Source: Litoribaculum gwangyangense (GTDB lineage: Bacteria; Bacteroidota; Bacteroidia; Flavobacteriales; Flavobacteriaceae). Taken from it: a stretch of DNA of 64,000 nucleotides. The notes beneath the pieces are model-generated. The model saw only the letters and a list, made by a program, of their open reading frames with translations, ran no database searches and was not told where the DNA came from. Of this stretch, positions 18,066 to 27,683 are shown in pieces. The DNA is taken from NCBI RefSeq assembly GCF_039543505.1, contig NZ_BAABJW010000003.1:248001-312000 (forward strand). The letters are read 5' to 3'. The number at the start of each line of letters is the position of its first letter. Position 1 is the stretch's first letter. The position numbers and the translations under genes are program-made.

Positions 18066-18720
18066 AATGAACTCAAAAATTACCCTTATTGCATTTCTAT
18101 TAGCATTCACTTTTTTTGGTTGTAAAAAAGAAAACACTTTTTCAGATTTTAAATACACTGACAAACCAGATGTTTTATTTTGTGATGCAACCAATAATAA
18201 ACTTTACAAAGAAGCCCTTTACAGTTTTGAAGATGATATTTTAAAATTTTATGGAAAAGATAACCCTAATCCAACTTTGATTCTATCCTACTCCCAATTT
18301 ATAAGAAATTCGATATATACGAGAATAAAATATGAAGATATTATTTCAGAGCACACACTTAAAATCTTTGAAGCCTTAAAAAATGAAGGTGATTTATGGG
18401 ATGCAAACAACACCAAAAGCCATTTAAATTATAACAGTAAAATAATTGACTGCATTTCAAATAATATTCAAGACCAGGCCTTAAAAACAACTTTTAATTC
18501 CCTCATATCAACTAATTTTATGGAACCCAAATTATTTGGTTCTCCTTTAATGACAAAGTATGTAAACACCTTAAACGATAAATATTTAGCAACTTATGTC
18601 GCATTGGATTTATTTTATGCTAAACTTTTTGATGCTGATTTATCTAACATAAATTTTGACAAACCCGAACCTTTGGACTTTAACGTGATTCCTCCGAAAG
18701 CAAATACGGAAAAGCAATAA
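18055..18720 (+). CDS. Unknown lipoprotein between methylmalonyl-CoA mutase subunits
   Basis: A 221-residue lipoprotein (LAFTFFGCKKE, lipobox Cys about 23 from the first ATG). The ATG at 18055 overlaps the mutase gene; a second ATG at 18067 just after that stop is equally plausible. I do not recognise the mature domain. It is mixed alpha-helical and rich in Asn/Lys, with no repeats or catalytic motifs seen. It sits tightly in the operon, 6 bases before the large-subunit gene, so it is co-expressed. There is no evidence of a functional link with the cytoplasmic mutase. Confidence 0.75.
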   Translation: MKIKMNSKITLIAFLLAFTFFGCKKENTFSDFKYTDKPDVLFCDATNNKLYKEALYSFEDDILKFYGKDNPNPTLILSYSQFIRNSIYTRIKYEDIISEHTLKIFEALKNEGDLWDANNTKSHLNYNSKIIDCISNNIQDQALKTTFNSLISTNFMEPKLFGSPLMTKYVNTLNDKYLATYVALDLFYAKLFDADLSNINFDKPEPLDFNVIPPKANTEKQ

Positions 18721-18726
18721 TTCATT

Positions 18727-20853
18727 TTGAGAAAAAACCTTAAACATATTAAATTAAAGTCGGATGTTAGGAATCTAGAAACTAAAGTAGAAACCAGTTT
18801 CTTAACCGCCGAAGGTATTGAAGTAAAATCAGTTTATTCAAAAGATGATGTTGAACATTTGGAATATCTTAATTTTGTTGCTGGTATAGCTCCAAACTTA
18901 CGTGGACCTTACTCTACTATGTATGTTCGCAGGCCTTGGACCATACGTCAATATGCAGGATTTTCAACAGCTGAAGAAAGTAATGCTTTTTACAGAAGAA
19001 ATCTGCAAGCTGGACAAAAAGGACTTTCCGTAGCTTTTGATTTGCCAACCCACAGGGGTTATGATTCCGATCACGAACGTGTGGTAGGAGATGTAGGAAA
19101 AGCTGGCGTTGCCATTGATTCTGTTGAGGACATGAAAATTCTGTTCGACCAAATTCCGTTGGATAAAATGTCGGTTTCCATGACCATGAATGGGGCTGTT
19201 TTGCCCATTATGGCATTTTATATTGTGGCTGCCGAAGAGCAAGGTGTTAAACCTGAACAATTGGCCGGAACCATTCAAAATGATATCTTAAAGGAGTTTA
19301 TGGTGCGCAACACCTATATCTATCCACCGGCGCCTTCCATGAAAATCATTTCAGATATTTTTGAATTTACGAGTAAAAACATGCCTAAATTCAATAGTAT
19401 TAGTATTTCTGGGTATCACATGCAAGAGGCTGGTGCTACTTGTGATATTGAGTTGGCCTATACCTTAGCCGATGGATTGGAATATATCAGAAAAGGTTTA
19501 GATGCCGGAATGGATATCGATACCTTTGCTCCTCGCCTGTCGTTTTTCTGGGCCATTGGTATGAACCATTTCATGGAAATTGCCAAAATGCGAGCTGCTA
19601 GGATGTTGTGGGCTAAAATAGTAAAACAATTCAACCCTAAGGATGAGAAATCGTTAGCTTTAAGAACACATTGCCAAACTAGTGGTTGGAGTTTAACAGA
19701 ACAAGATCCATTTAATAATGTAGCCCGAACTACCATTGAAGCAACAGCTGCTGCTTTTGGTGGCACACAAAGTTTACATACCAATGCTTTAGATGAAGCC
19801 ATAGCACTACCAACCGATTTTTCAGCACGAATAGCGCGTAACACGCAAATATTTTTACAAGAAGAAACCAAAATTACAAAAACGGTTGATCCTTGGGCAG
19901 GTAGTTACTATGTTGAAAAACTAACCCATGACATCGCTCAAAAAGCATGGAAACTTATTGAAGAAGTTGAAGATCTGGGTGGTATGACAAAAGCGATAGA
20001 AGCTGGCATTCCAAAAATTAGAATTGAAGAAGCAGCTGCCAAAAAACAAGCTAGAATTGATTCTGGGCAAGACATTATTGTAGGGGTTAATAAATATAGA
20101 CTCGCACAAGAAGACCCCATTTCAACTTTAGAAGTAGATAACCAAACCGTTAGAATCTCACAAATAGAGCGTTTAAACCATATTAAAGCGACAAGAAATT
20201 CTGAAAAAGTGAAAGCAACTTTATCAAAATTAACGGAAGCCGCTCGAACAGGACAAGAAAATTTACTAGCTTTAGCTATTGAAGCTGCTCGCAAAAGGGC
20301 AACACTAGGTGAAATAAGTGATGCCTTGGAAGTAGCTTTTGGACGTTATAAGGCACAAATAAAATCATTTTCTGGTGTGTATAGTAAAGAAATAAAAAAC
20401 GACGAATCCTTTAGAAGAGCTCAAGAACTAGCCGATAAATTTGCTGAACAAGATGGCAGACGTCCTCGTATCATGATTGCTAAAATGGGACAGGATGGTC
20501 ATGACAGAGGTGCTAAAGTAGTAGCCACTGGTTATGCCGATGTAGGTTTTGATGTGGATATTGGTCCGTTATTTCAAACACCACAAGAGGCGGCTAAACA
20601 AGCTATTGAAAACGATGTACATATTTTAGGTGTTTCCTCATTAGCTGCAGGACATAAAACCCTTGTGCCTCAAGTTATCGAAGAATTAAAAAAATATGGA
20701 CGAGATGATATTATGGTTATTGTTGGTGGTGTGATACCTAAACAAGATTATCAATATTTATTTGATTCTGGTGTTATTGCTGTATTTGGCCCAGGTACCA
20801 AAATTAGTGATGCTGCTATAAAAATTCTTGAAATATTGATTGATGAGGAATAG
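18727..20853 (+). CDS. Methylmalonyl-CoA mutase large (catalytic) subunit
   Basis: Interconverts methylmalonyl-CoA and succinyl-CoA using adenosylcobalamin, linking propionate and odd-chain or branched-chain catabolism to the TCA cycle. The protein has 708 residues. The N-terminal barrel has VAGIAPNLRGPYSTMYVRRPWTIRQYAGFS and the LSVAFDLPTHRGYDSDH stretch. The C-terminal cobalamin domain has MGQDGHDRGAKVVA, with the cobalt-ligand His at about residue 592. No in-frame ATG lies near the conserved N-terminus; the TTG at 18727 is the best start. It pairs with the small subunit upstream. Confidence 0.96.
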   Translation: MRKNLKHIKLKSDVRNLETKVETSFLTAEGIEVKSVYSKDDVEHLEYLNFVAGIAPNLRGPYSTMYVRRPWTIRQYAGFSTAEESNAFYRRNLQAGQKGLSVAFDLPTHRGYDSDHERVVGDVGKAGVAIDSVEDMKILFDQIPLDKMSVSMTMNGAVLPIMAFYIVAAEEQGVKPEQLAGTIQNDILKEFMVRNTYIYPPAPSMKIISDIFEFTSKNMPKFNSISISGYHMQEAGATCDIELAYTLADGLEYIRKGLDAGMDIDTFAPRLSFFWAIGMNHFMEIAKMRAARMLWAKIVKQFNPKDEKSLALRTHCQTSGWSLTEQDPFNNVARTTIEATAAAFGGTQSLHTNALDEAIALPTDFSARIARNTQIFLQEETKITKTVDPWAGSYYVEKLTHDIAQKAWKLIEEVEDLGGMTKAIEAGIPKIRIEEAAAKKQARIDSGQDIIVGVNKYRLAQEDPISTLEVDNQTVRISQIERLNHIKATRNSEKVKATLSKLTEAARTGQENLLALAIEAARKRATLGEISDALEVAFGRYKAQIKSFSGVYSKEIKNDESFRRAQELADKFAEQDGRRPRIMIAKMGQDGHDRGAKVVATGYADVGFDVDIGPLFQTPQEAAKQAIENDVHILGVSSLAAGHKTLVPQVIEELKKYGRDDIMVIVGGVIPKQDYQYLFDSGVIAVFGPGTKISDAAIKILEILIDEE

Positions 20854-20876
20854 AAATTTTAATCCCACACAATCAA

Positions 20877-21995
20877 ATGGATAATTCTACCATCATAGGA
20901 ATAACAAGCTTTATAATAGTTGCGTTATTTTTACTTTTTTCTTTATTTTTATTAATTGTAAAAACAAATAAAAAACTTAGCAATCAACTCCTCGCTAGTT
21001 TTTTAATCATCACTGCTATAGATATAAGCGTATTCTTCTATCATAATTTCATAGAATTTCCACCTTCAATAGAAATGTTTAGAATACAAATTTCTAGTTT
21101 CAAAGACCCTTTATTATTTCTTTATATTCTATCTGTTATCTATTCTGATTTTAAGCTAAAACCGAAGCATCTTCTCCTTTTACTTCCTTGGACAACCAGC
21201 ATTCTCCTATTAGTCCCTAACTTTTTTTTGGTATCTAAAACGGAGCAATTTGAGTTTTTATCAAATTACGCTGAAACGTTTGAAGGGCAGTTTATAACCG
21301 TAATGAATCGTATTATTGAAATTCTTTACATCATAGCTGAACTATATTATCTATTCAGGTACAGAAAGCTACTACTAGAGAATTACACTAGTAAAGAGGC
21401 TTTTTACAATTACCATTGGGTAAAACAACTTATTATATTTATACTAATTGGCCAATTGCTAACTTTTGTTAAAGGCTTTATAAGAGACTCAGGAGATTTT
21501 AGTATTGATTTTGTAAATGTTTTTAGAATTATTTTATTGCTCTTTGGCTTATTCTTTAGTTTTTGGTTAGTGTTTAAAGCGCTATTATCTCCAAAATTAT
21601 TTAGAGGAATTACCGTTGATCTTCGTTTATCCAAAGAAATGATTTCTGATAGGCAAACAGAATTCACCAATCAAATTGAAAGTATTAAATCTTACATGCT
21701 AACCGAAGAACCTTATTTAGACCCTTCATTAACTGTAAAATCACTTTCAGAAAAAATAGATATGCCTCATCGTGATCTTTCTATTTTAATAAATCAAGAA
21801 CTTGGGCAGCACTTTTTTGATTTTATAAATGAATATCGTATCGAAAAAGCTATGTCTATATTAAAAGACCCATCAAAAAAGAAACATACCGTACTGGAAA
21901 TATTATATGAAGTTGGTTTTAACTCAAAATCTTCATTTAATACGGCTTTCAAAAAGCATACAGGAAAAACACCTACTACTTACCGAAAATCATAG
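20877..21995 (+). CDS. Membrane-anchored AraC-family regulator
   Basis: A 372-residue protein. About seven hydrophobic helices lie in residues 5-235. A cytoplasmic AraC-type double helix-turn-helix occupies residues 260-372 (LTVKSLSEKIDMPHRDLSILIN, then LEILYEVGFNSKSSFNTAFKKHTG). This 7TM-HTH architecture is common in flavobacteria and often lies beside TonB-receptor-like genes. The barrel gene at 22154 follows, separated by a triple GTCGAACG repeat. It probably senses a membrane or envelope signal and controls that gene. The signal is unknown. Confidence 0.88.
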   Translation: MDNSTIIGITSFIIVALFLLFSLFLLIVKTNKKLSNQLLASFLIITAIDISVFFYHNFIEFPPSIEMFRIQISSFKDPLLFLYILSVIYSDFKLKPKHLLLLLPWTTSILLLVPNFFLVSKTEQFEFLSNYAETFEGQFITVMNRIIEILYIIAELYYLFRYRKLLLENYTSKEAFYNYHWVKQLIIFILIGQLLTFVKGFIRDSGDFSIDFVNVFRIILLLFGLFFSFWLVFKALLSPKLFRGITVDLRLSKEMISDRQTEFTNQIESIKSYMLTEEPYLDPSLTVKSLSEKIDMPHRDLSILINQELGQHFFDFINEYRIEKAMSILKDPSKKKHTVLEILYEVGFNSKSSFNTAFKKHTGKTPTTYRKS

Positions 21996-22012
21996 TCATA
22001 ATAGGACTTTGT

Positions 22013-22078
22013 AAAAAGTCGAACGTTTCAAAAAAAATAGTCGAACGCATTTTAAAAACAGAAATACGTTCGACTTTT
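22013..22078 (+). promoter_or_regulatory. Triple GTCGAACG repeat, probable operator
   Basis: AAAAGTCGAACGT at 22014-22026 is a perfect 13-bp inverted match to ACGTTCGACTTTT at 22066-22078. A third, direct copy of the core AGTCGAACG is at 22039-22047. The repeats lie between the membrane-anchored regulator and the barrel gene at 22154. There is no T run typical of a terminator, so an operator for the neighbouring regulator is the better reading. A -7-like CATATTTG at 22111-22118 lies downstream. Confidence 0.6.
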
Positions 22079-22153
22079 AACAATCGGTCGTGTAGTCTCT
22101 TCTTCTGAGACATATTTGCATCAAACAAAATGTAAATAGTTAAAACAATTATT

Positions 22154-24529
22154 ATGAAACGTATTATCTTATTCCTAATCTCAGTATTTCCAATCATCTT
22201 ATGTGCTCAAATAAAAATTACTGGTAAAGTTGTTGACACTTTAGGACCAATAGCTGGGGCAAATATTATACTTCAAACAAGTGAAGATAAAATTATAGGT
22301 GCCATATCAAACATAGATGGAAATTTTTCAATAGAAACAGAGAAAAACATTTATAAATTCACCATTAGCTATGTAGGCTATACAAGTTATACACAAAATA
22401 TCATATTAGAAAACACTTTAGATTTAGGCACAATAACTTTAAAGGAAGATACAAACACACTTGAAGAAGTTGTTATTATCAGCAAAAAGAAGTTAATTGA
22501 ACAAAAAGCAGATCGTGTTATTTTTAATGTTGAAAATAGTATTGTTGCCAGTAATGGTGATGCTATGGATGCGCTAAAAGTAACCCCTGGATTACAGGTA
22601 AGAAATGAAGGTATAAACATTTTTGGTAAAGGTAACTCTCAAGTAATGATAAATGATAGACTTATTCCTTTAACTGGAGAAGAATTAACTAATTATTTAA
22701 ATAGTATTTCTGGTGATGATATAAAGAAAATTGAGGTCATTACAGCACCACCTGCCAAGTATGATGCTTCTGGAAATGGCGGACTTATAAATATTGTCCT
22801 AAAAACTGGCGTTGAAAACTCTTGGAAAAATAGGGTGTCTTTAATTCATAATATTGATACTTACAACTTCACCAGTTTTAGAAATAGTTTTTCATACAGA
22901 AAAGATAAACTTAACATTTCAGCTAGCATAGATAAAACCAGAGGAAACATACGTGGTTTAGAAGACTTTCAAGTATTTTATCCAAATAACACTTGGGATA
23001 TCAATATTAATACAAAAGATAGTAAAAGAGCATTTTCTGGAAGATTATTATTAGACTATGATATTTCAAACAAAACAACAATAGGTATTCAGTATTTTGG
23101 AAACCAAACGCAACCAGGAATAAGTGATCGTAGCGTTACAAGAATAATGAACCCGTATAATACCATAGACTCTTTATTGGTGAATAATGGAAATGAAAAT
23201 GTAAAACGATTAAGCCATTCTTTAAATTTACATGCAATAACAAAACTAGATACCTTAGGTAGAAGCATATCTGTTGATGCCGATTATTTCACCTTTGAAG
23301 CTGATAGAAACAGAATATTTAAAACCGAAAGTTTTGATGCTAATAATAACTTTCAAAACATAAACCTTTCTGCAAATACAACATCACTTCAATCTATAGA
23401 AAACAAAAGTTTAAAAGTAGATATAGAACATCCTTTTAAAAGTGTAAACATGTCTTATGGTGCAAGAATTAGTAGCGTTAATAGTGAAAGTAGCATCTCA
23501 TTTTTTAATACTGAAAGTGGTACTCCTGTTTTAGATAGTAATATTTCAAATACTTTTGAATACAAAGAAAAGAATCAAGCACTCTATATTAATACTAGTA
23601 AAAAAGTAAACAACAAATTACAATTACAAATGGGGTTACGTTTTGAAGCAACACAAACAGAGGGATTTTCTAAAAACCTTAACCAAACCAATACTAATAG
23701 CTATTCTAAATTATTCCCAACGCTTTATGTTTCATTTGAAAAAAATGATAATAACAGTTTTAATTTTAGCTATAGTAAACGCATTGATCGACCTTCTTTT
23801 AACAACTTAAATCCGTTTAGAGTTTTTGTGAGTAGTAATACGTACAGTGAAGGTAATCCATTTTTACAACCTAATTTTACTGATAATTTTGAATTGAAAC
23901 ACACTTATAAAGGTAAGCTAACAACCAACGTATTCTTTAACGTAAAAAATGATATGTCTGGAACTATTTTTACATCTGATATTGAAAGCAATACACAAAT
24001 TGTAACACGCGATAATTTTTTAAATCAATATGTTTTTGGTTTAGGTGAAAGTTATACATTCAACAAATTAAAATGGTTACAAAGCCAAAATAACTTCACA
24101 TTAATTCATATTAAAAGTGAATTTACAAAGCCTTTTTATGCACCTCTACAAAATGGGTTTTCTTATATCTTATCTTCTAACAATAATATTAAATTAAGCG
24201 ACGTAAGCGACCTACAGGTTAATGCTAATTATGAATCTGATGTTCAATATGGTTTGTTTTCTATCGGAAGTGCTTCTAGTGTAGATTTGGGTTACAGTAC
24301 TTCTTTTTTTAATAAAAGTTTACAATTGTCTATACTTGTAAAAGATATTTTTAATGCTTCAGCTTTAAATAATTTTGAATCTACAGTTAATGATGTAAGA
24401 CAAGTTTACGGACAAAATAGAAACAATAGATACTTAAGATTTTCAATGCGCTATAGTTTTGGTAATAAAAAAATAAATGAGAAAAGACGAAACTTTGGAA
24501 ATGAAGAAGAAACAAGAAGGGCTAATTAA
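22154..24529 (+). CDS. TonB-receptor-like outer membrane beta-barrel protein
   Basis: A 791-residue outer membrane protein. The signal peptide ends near ILCAQ (residue 18). A carboxypeptidase-regulatory-like domain follows (IKITGKVVDTLGPIAGANI, residues 19-100), then a plug-like region (DALKVTPGLQVRNEGINIFGKG, and ITAPPAKYDASGNGGLINIVLKTG). A large beta-barrel of the OMP_b-brl_3 type completes it. The plug and barrel are those of flavobacterial outer membrane beta-barrel proteins rather than SusC. No SusD or enzyme gene is adjacent, so the cargo is unknown. Regulation by the upstream 7TM-AraC protein is likely from position and the shared repeat region. Confidence 0.9.
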   Translation: MKRIILFLISVFPIILCAQIKITGKVVDTLGPIAGANIILQTSEDKIIGAISNIDGNFSIETEKNIYKFTISYVGYTSYTQNIILENTLDLGTITLKEDTNTLEEVVIISKKKLIEQKADRVIFNVENSIVASNGDAMDALKVTPGLQVRNEGINIFGKGNSQVMINDRLIPLTGEELTNYLNSISGDDIKKIEVITAPPAKYDASGNGGLINIVLKTGVENSWKNRVSLIHNIDTYNFTSFRNSFSYRKDKLNISASIDKTRGNIRGLEDFQVFYPNNTWDININTKDSKRAFSGRLLLDYDISNKTTIGIQYFGNQTQPGISDRSVTRIMNPYNTIDSLLVNNGNENVKRLSHSLNLHAITKLDTLGRSISVDADYFTFEADRNRIFKTESFDANNNFQNINLSANTTSLQSIENKSLKVDIEHPFKSVNMSYGARISSVNSESSISFFNTESGTPVLDSNISNTFEYKEKNQALYINTSKKVNNKLQLQMGLRFEATQTEGFSKNLNQTNTNSYSKLFPTLYVSFEKNDNNSFNFSYSKRIDRPSFNNLNPFRVFVSSNTYSEGNPFLQPNFTDNFELKHTYKGKLTTNVFFNVKNDMSGTIFTSDIESNTQIVTRDNFLNQYVFGLGESYTFNKLKWLQSQNNFTLIHIKSEFTKPFYAPLQNGFSYILSSNNNIKLSDVSDLQVNANYESDVQYGLFSIGSASSVDLGYSTSFFNKSLQLSILVKDIFNASALNNFESTVNDVRQVYGQNRNNRYLRFSMRYSFGNKKINEKRRNFGNEEETRRAN

Positions 24530-24678
24530 CAAACTAATTGTAAGATAAGAATATAGTTTCATTATTAAGACTCTATTATTCAAAAAAGCAATATTCCATT
24601 TACCGATTTGTTAACAAGTTACGTTTTTATTCCTCGTAAATAATTGTATTTTTACGGCTTATAAAAACCAAATCATTA

Positions 24679-25443
24679 ATGGGTAAAATCATTGCAATTG
24701 CTAATCAAAAAGGTGGTGTAGGTAAAACAACAACCTCCATAAATTTAGCAGCCTCACTAGGTGTTCTAGAAAAAAAAGTGTTACTTATAGATGCAGATCC
24801 TCAAGCTAATGCAACTTCCGGAATTGGGATAGATGTGGAATCTGTTGAAATAGGGACCTATCAACTTTTAGAGCATTCAAATTCTGCAAAAGAAGCCATT
24901 ATTAAGACCAATACCCCTAATTTAGATATTATCCCGGCACACATAGATCTCGTTGCTATTGAAATAGAACTTGTAGATAAAGATGAACGCGAGTACATGC
25001 TTAAAAAAGCACTTGAGAAAATAAAGAACAATTACGATTATATTTTAATTGATTGTGCCCCATCACTCGGTTTATTGACCTTAAATGCGCTAACAGCTTC
25101 CGATGCAGTAATTATACCCATACAATGTGAATATTTTGCTCTAGAAGGTTTAGGAAAACTTTTAAACACTATCAAAAGTGTTCAAAAAATACATAATCCA
25201 GAATTGGATATCGAAGGTCTATTATTGACCATGTACGACTCCCGTTTAAGATTATCTAACCAAGTGGTTGAAGAGGTACAAAAGCATTTTAACGATATGG
25301 TATTTCAAACCATCATTCAACGAAATGTGCGCTTGAGTGAAGCACCAAGTTATGGTGAAAGTATAATTAATTATGATGCAAGTAGTAAAGGTGCCGACAA
25401 TTACTTAAGTTTGGCAAAAGAAATTATCAATAAAAACTCTTAA
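24679..25443 (+). CDS. parA: ParA-family chromosome partitioning ATPase
   Basis: A cytoplasmic Walker-type ATPase that drives segregation of the origin region with ParB. The protein has 254 residues. The deviant Walker A KGGVGKTT is at residues 11-18, with IDADPQANATSG and YDYILIDCAPSLGLLTLNAL as the other nucleotide-binding segments. A conserved Q[R]NVRLSEAPSYG lies near the C-terminus. The parB gene follows 3 bases later. This parA-parB-dapB-lepB order supports a chromosomal rather than plasmid origin. Confidence 0.96.
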   Translation: MGKIIAIANQKGGVGKTTTSINLAASLGVLEKKVLLIDADPQANATSGIGIDVESVEIGTYQLLEHSNSAKEAIIKTNTPNLDIIPAHIDLVAIEIELVDKDEREYMLKKALEKIKNNYDYILIDCAPSLGLLTLNALTASDAVIIPIQCEYFALEGLGKLLNTIKSVQKIHNPELDIEGLLLTMYDSRLRLSNQVVEEVQKHFNDMVFQTIIQRNVRLSEAPSYGESIINYDASSKGADNYLSLAKEIINKNS

Positions 25444-25446
25444 ATT

Positions 25447-26361
25447 ATGGCTAAGGCAACTAAAAAACAGGCTTTAGGAAGAGGTTTATCGGCATTATTA
25501 AATGACCCTAGCAACGATATTAAATCGGCTCAAGATACGGGTGCTGATAAAGTTATAGGCAATATCGTAGAGCTTGACTTAGATTTTATTGAAGTTAATC
25601 CCTTTCAACCAAGAACCAATTTTAGCGAAGAATCCCTGCGCGAATTAGCCTCATCCATAAAAGAATTAGGTATTATCCAGCCAATAACGGTTAGAAAATT
25701 AGGACTTAATAAATACCAATTAGTTTCTGGCGAGCGCCGTTTTAGAGCTTCTAAATATCTGAATTTAGAAACTATTCCAGCTTATGTTAGGATAGCTAAT
25801 GATCAAGAATCGCTTGAAATGGCTTTGGTTGAAAACATCCAGCGCCAAGATTTAGACCCTATTGAAATTGCTTTATCCTATCAACGCCTAATTGAGGAAA
25901 TCAATCTTACTCAAGAACAAATGAGCGAACGCGTTGGTAAAAAACGTTCTACCATAACCAACTATTTGCGTTTATTAAAGCTAGACCCGATAATTCAAAC
26001 AGGCATGCGCGATGGCTTTATTTCTATGGGGCATGGTCGTGCTTTAATTACTATTGAAGACCAAACTATTCAACTGGATATTTACGAGAAAATACTTTCC
26101 AAAAAATTATCCGTTAGAGAAACTGAAAATCTAGTAAGAAACCACAATACACCTAATAATTCAAGCAGTCTTTCTTCAACAAAAGAAGAAAACGACGCTG
26201 TTCCAAAATATATTAAAAAGGGAATAAACGCCTTTTCAGAATACTTTGGACACAAAATTGACGTTAAAGTCTCTAAAAATGGAAAAGGAAAAATAACCAT
26301 ACCTTTTCATTCCGAAGAAGATTTTAATCGAATAAAAAAATTGGTTGAAGGTGCTAAATAA
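25447..26361 (+). CDS. parB: ParB-family partitioning protein
   Basis: A parS-binding CTPase-type protein of 304 residues. The N-terminus KKQALGRGLSALLND is typical of chromosomal ParB. The nucleotide-binding motif GERRFR is at residues 95-100 and IQRQDLDPIEIALSYQRLI at about 125-143. A helix-turn-helix follows with LTQEQMSERVGKKRSTITNYLRLL. The C-terminus overlaps the next reading frame by 17 bases. No parS-like palindrome was found in the window. Confidence 0.95.
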   Translation: MAKATKKQALGRGLSALLNDPSNDIKSAQDTGADKVIGNIVELDLDFIEVNPFQPRTNFSEESLRELASSIKELGIIQPITVRKLGLNKYQLVSGERRFRASKYLNLETIPAYVRIANDQESLEMALVENIQRQDLDPIEIALSYQRLIEEINLTQEQMSERVGKKRSTITNYLRLLKLDPIIQTGMRDGFISMGHGRALITIEDQTIQLDIYEKILSKKLSVRETENLVRNHNTPNNSSSLSSTKEENDAVPKYIKKGINAFSEYFGHKIDVKVSKNGKGKITIPFHSEEDFNRIKKLVEGAK

Positions 26362-26980
26362 ATTCCTAATAGCAAATATATTAACTTTTTTGTGTTGCTT
26401 TTCTTTGATCGCTCAAGATGAAGATCCAAAAAAAAAACAAAGCCCTGAAGAGGTTATTCCTGAAAACGTAGTTATAGATTCTATAGTCCCAGTTAGAGAT
26501 CCTATCAACCCCCTGTCTCCAGCAAAAGCGGCATTTTATTCAGCTATTTTACCTGGTCTAGGGCAAGCATACAATAAAAAATATTGGAAAATCCCTATTG
26601 TTTATGGAGCCATAGGTACAGGAATTTACTTTTATGTCACCAATAATAAGGAGTATAACAGATATAGGGATGCTTACAAAAGTAGGCTGGCTGGTTTTAC
26701 CAATGATGAGTTTTATTTAGACATACAAGGAAACCAATTATCCACTCCAAGGGTAACCACGGAAGGATTGGAGCGTGGACAAAAATTTTATAGAAAAAAC
26801 AAAGAAATATCACTTTTGATTACTTTTGGGCTTTACGCCTTAAATATTATTGATGCCAATGTTGATGCCCATTTATTGCAATATAATGTAGATGAAAACT
26901 TATCTTTGGCACCACATTATAAAATAAATGAATTTGATAGATCAGGTGATGTAGGTTTAACCTTAAATTTTAAATTTTAA
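26345..26980 (+). CDS. DUF5683-type membrane protein
   Basis: A 211-residue exported protein of a family I associate with DUF5683. It has a signal peptide-like N-terminus (LTFLCCFSLIAQ) and a PAKAAFYSAILPGLGQAYNKKYWKIPIVYGAIGTG segment, typical of this family's membrane domain. A C-terminal stretch ends in a Phe, as in membrane-facing proteins. There is no ATG: the frame opens at TTG 26345 inside the end of parB, and a GTG at 26351 is another option. It ends 1 base before dapB, so it is translationally linked to both neighbours. The function is unknown. Confidence 0.78.
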   Translation: MKVLNKFLIANILTFLCCFSLIAQDEDPKKKQSPEEVIPENVVIDSIVPVRDPINPLSPAKAAFYSAILPGLGQAYNKKYWKIPIVYGAIGTGIYFYVTNNKEYNRYRDAYKSRLAGFTNDEFYLDIQGNQLSTPRVTTEGLERGQKFYRKNKEISLLITFGLYALNIIDANVDAHLLQYNVDENLSLAPHYKINEFDRSGDVGLTLNFKF

Positions 26981-26981
26981 A

Positions 26982-27683
26982 ATGAATATAGCTTTACTTG
27001 GATATGGGAAAATGGGAAAAACTATAGAACAAATTGCCGTTAATCGAGGTCATAACATTGTGTTAAAAATTGATAAAGACGACACGGATTATGATATTAC
27101 TAAAGCTGATGTTGCCATAGATTTTAGTATCCCAACAGTGGCGTTTAACAATATTTCAAATTGTATAAACCATACTGTTCCCGTTATTTCTGGAACAACA
27201 GGATGGCTAGAAAATTATAACAAGGCTGTTGCTTTATGTAAAGAGAAAAATGGTGCTTTTATTTATGCATCTAACTACAGTTTAGGAGTCAATATCTTTT
27301 TTGAATTGAACAAAACACTTGCAAAAATGATGAGTTCGCTTAAGCAATATAATGTATCCATGGAAGAAATTCATCATACTCAAAAATTGGATGCCCCAAG
27401 TGGAACTGCCATTTCTTTAGCTAATGACATAATTTCGAATAATGAAAATTTTAAGGATTGGAAGTTAAATGAACATGGGGATTATATTATTCCCATAACA
27501 GCCAAACGCATTGAAGATGTTCCTGGAACACATACTATTACCTATCAAAGTGAAGTAGACACCATCACTCTAGAACATGTAGCCCATAACAGACAAGGCT
27601 TTGCCTTAGGTGCAGTAATTGCGGCAGAATGGATTATTGGAAAAACTGGTGTTTTCACTATGAAAGATGTGTTAGGAATATAA
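26982..27683 (+). CDS. dapB: 4-hydroxy-tetrahydrodipicolinate reductase
   Basis: Reduces 4-hydroxy-tetrahydrodipicolinate in lysine and diaminopimelate synthesis; cytoplasmic. The protein has 233 residues, at the short end for the family. The nucleotide-binding start is MNIALLGYGKMGKTIEQIA. Other landmarks are VISGTTGW near residue 67, ASNYSLGVNIFFELN near 92, and the catalytic MEEIHHTQKLDAPSGTA segment. It follows the DUF5683-type gene by 1 base. In related genomes dapB is usually followed by lepB; here a four-helix-bundle gene lies between them. Confidence 0.95.
   Translation: MNIALLGYGKMGKTIEQIAVNRGHNIVLKIDKDDTDYDITKADVAIDFSIPTVAFNNISNCINHTVPVISGTTGWLENYNKAVALCKEKNGAFIYASNYSLGVNIFFELNKTLAKMMSSLKQYNVSMEEIHHTQKLDAPSGTAISLANDIISNNENFKDWKLNEHGDYIIPITAKRIEDVPGTHTITYQSEVDTITLEHVAHNRQGFALGAVIAAEWIIGKTGVFTMKDVLGI

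Noticed and set aside
19458..20294. Several antisense frames within the mutase large-subunit gene
   Set aside because: They are shadows of a highly conserved coding sequence.
24530..24678. A parS site or origin beside parA-parB
   Set aside because: No parS-like palindrome or DnaA box cluster was seen in the gap.
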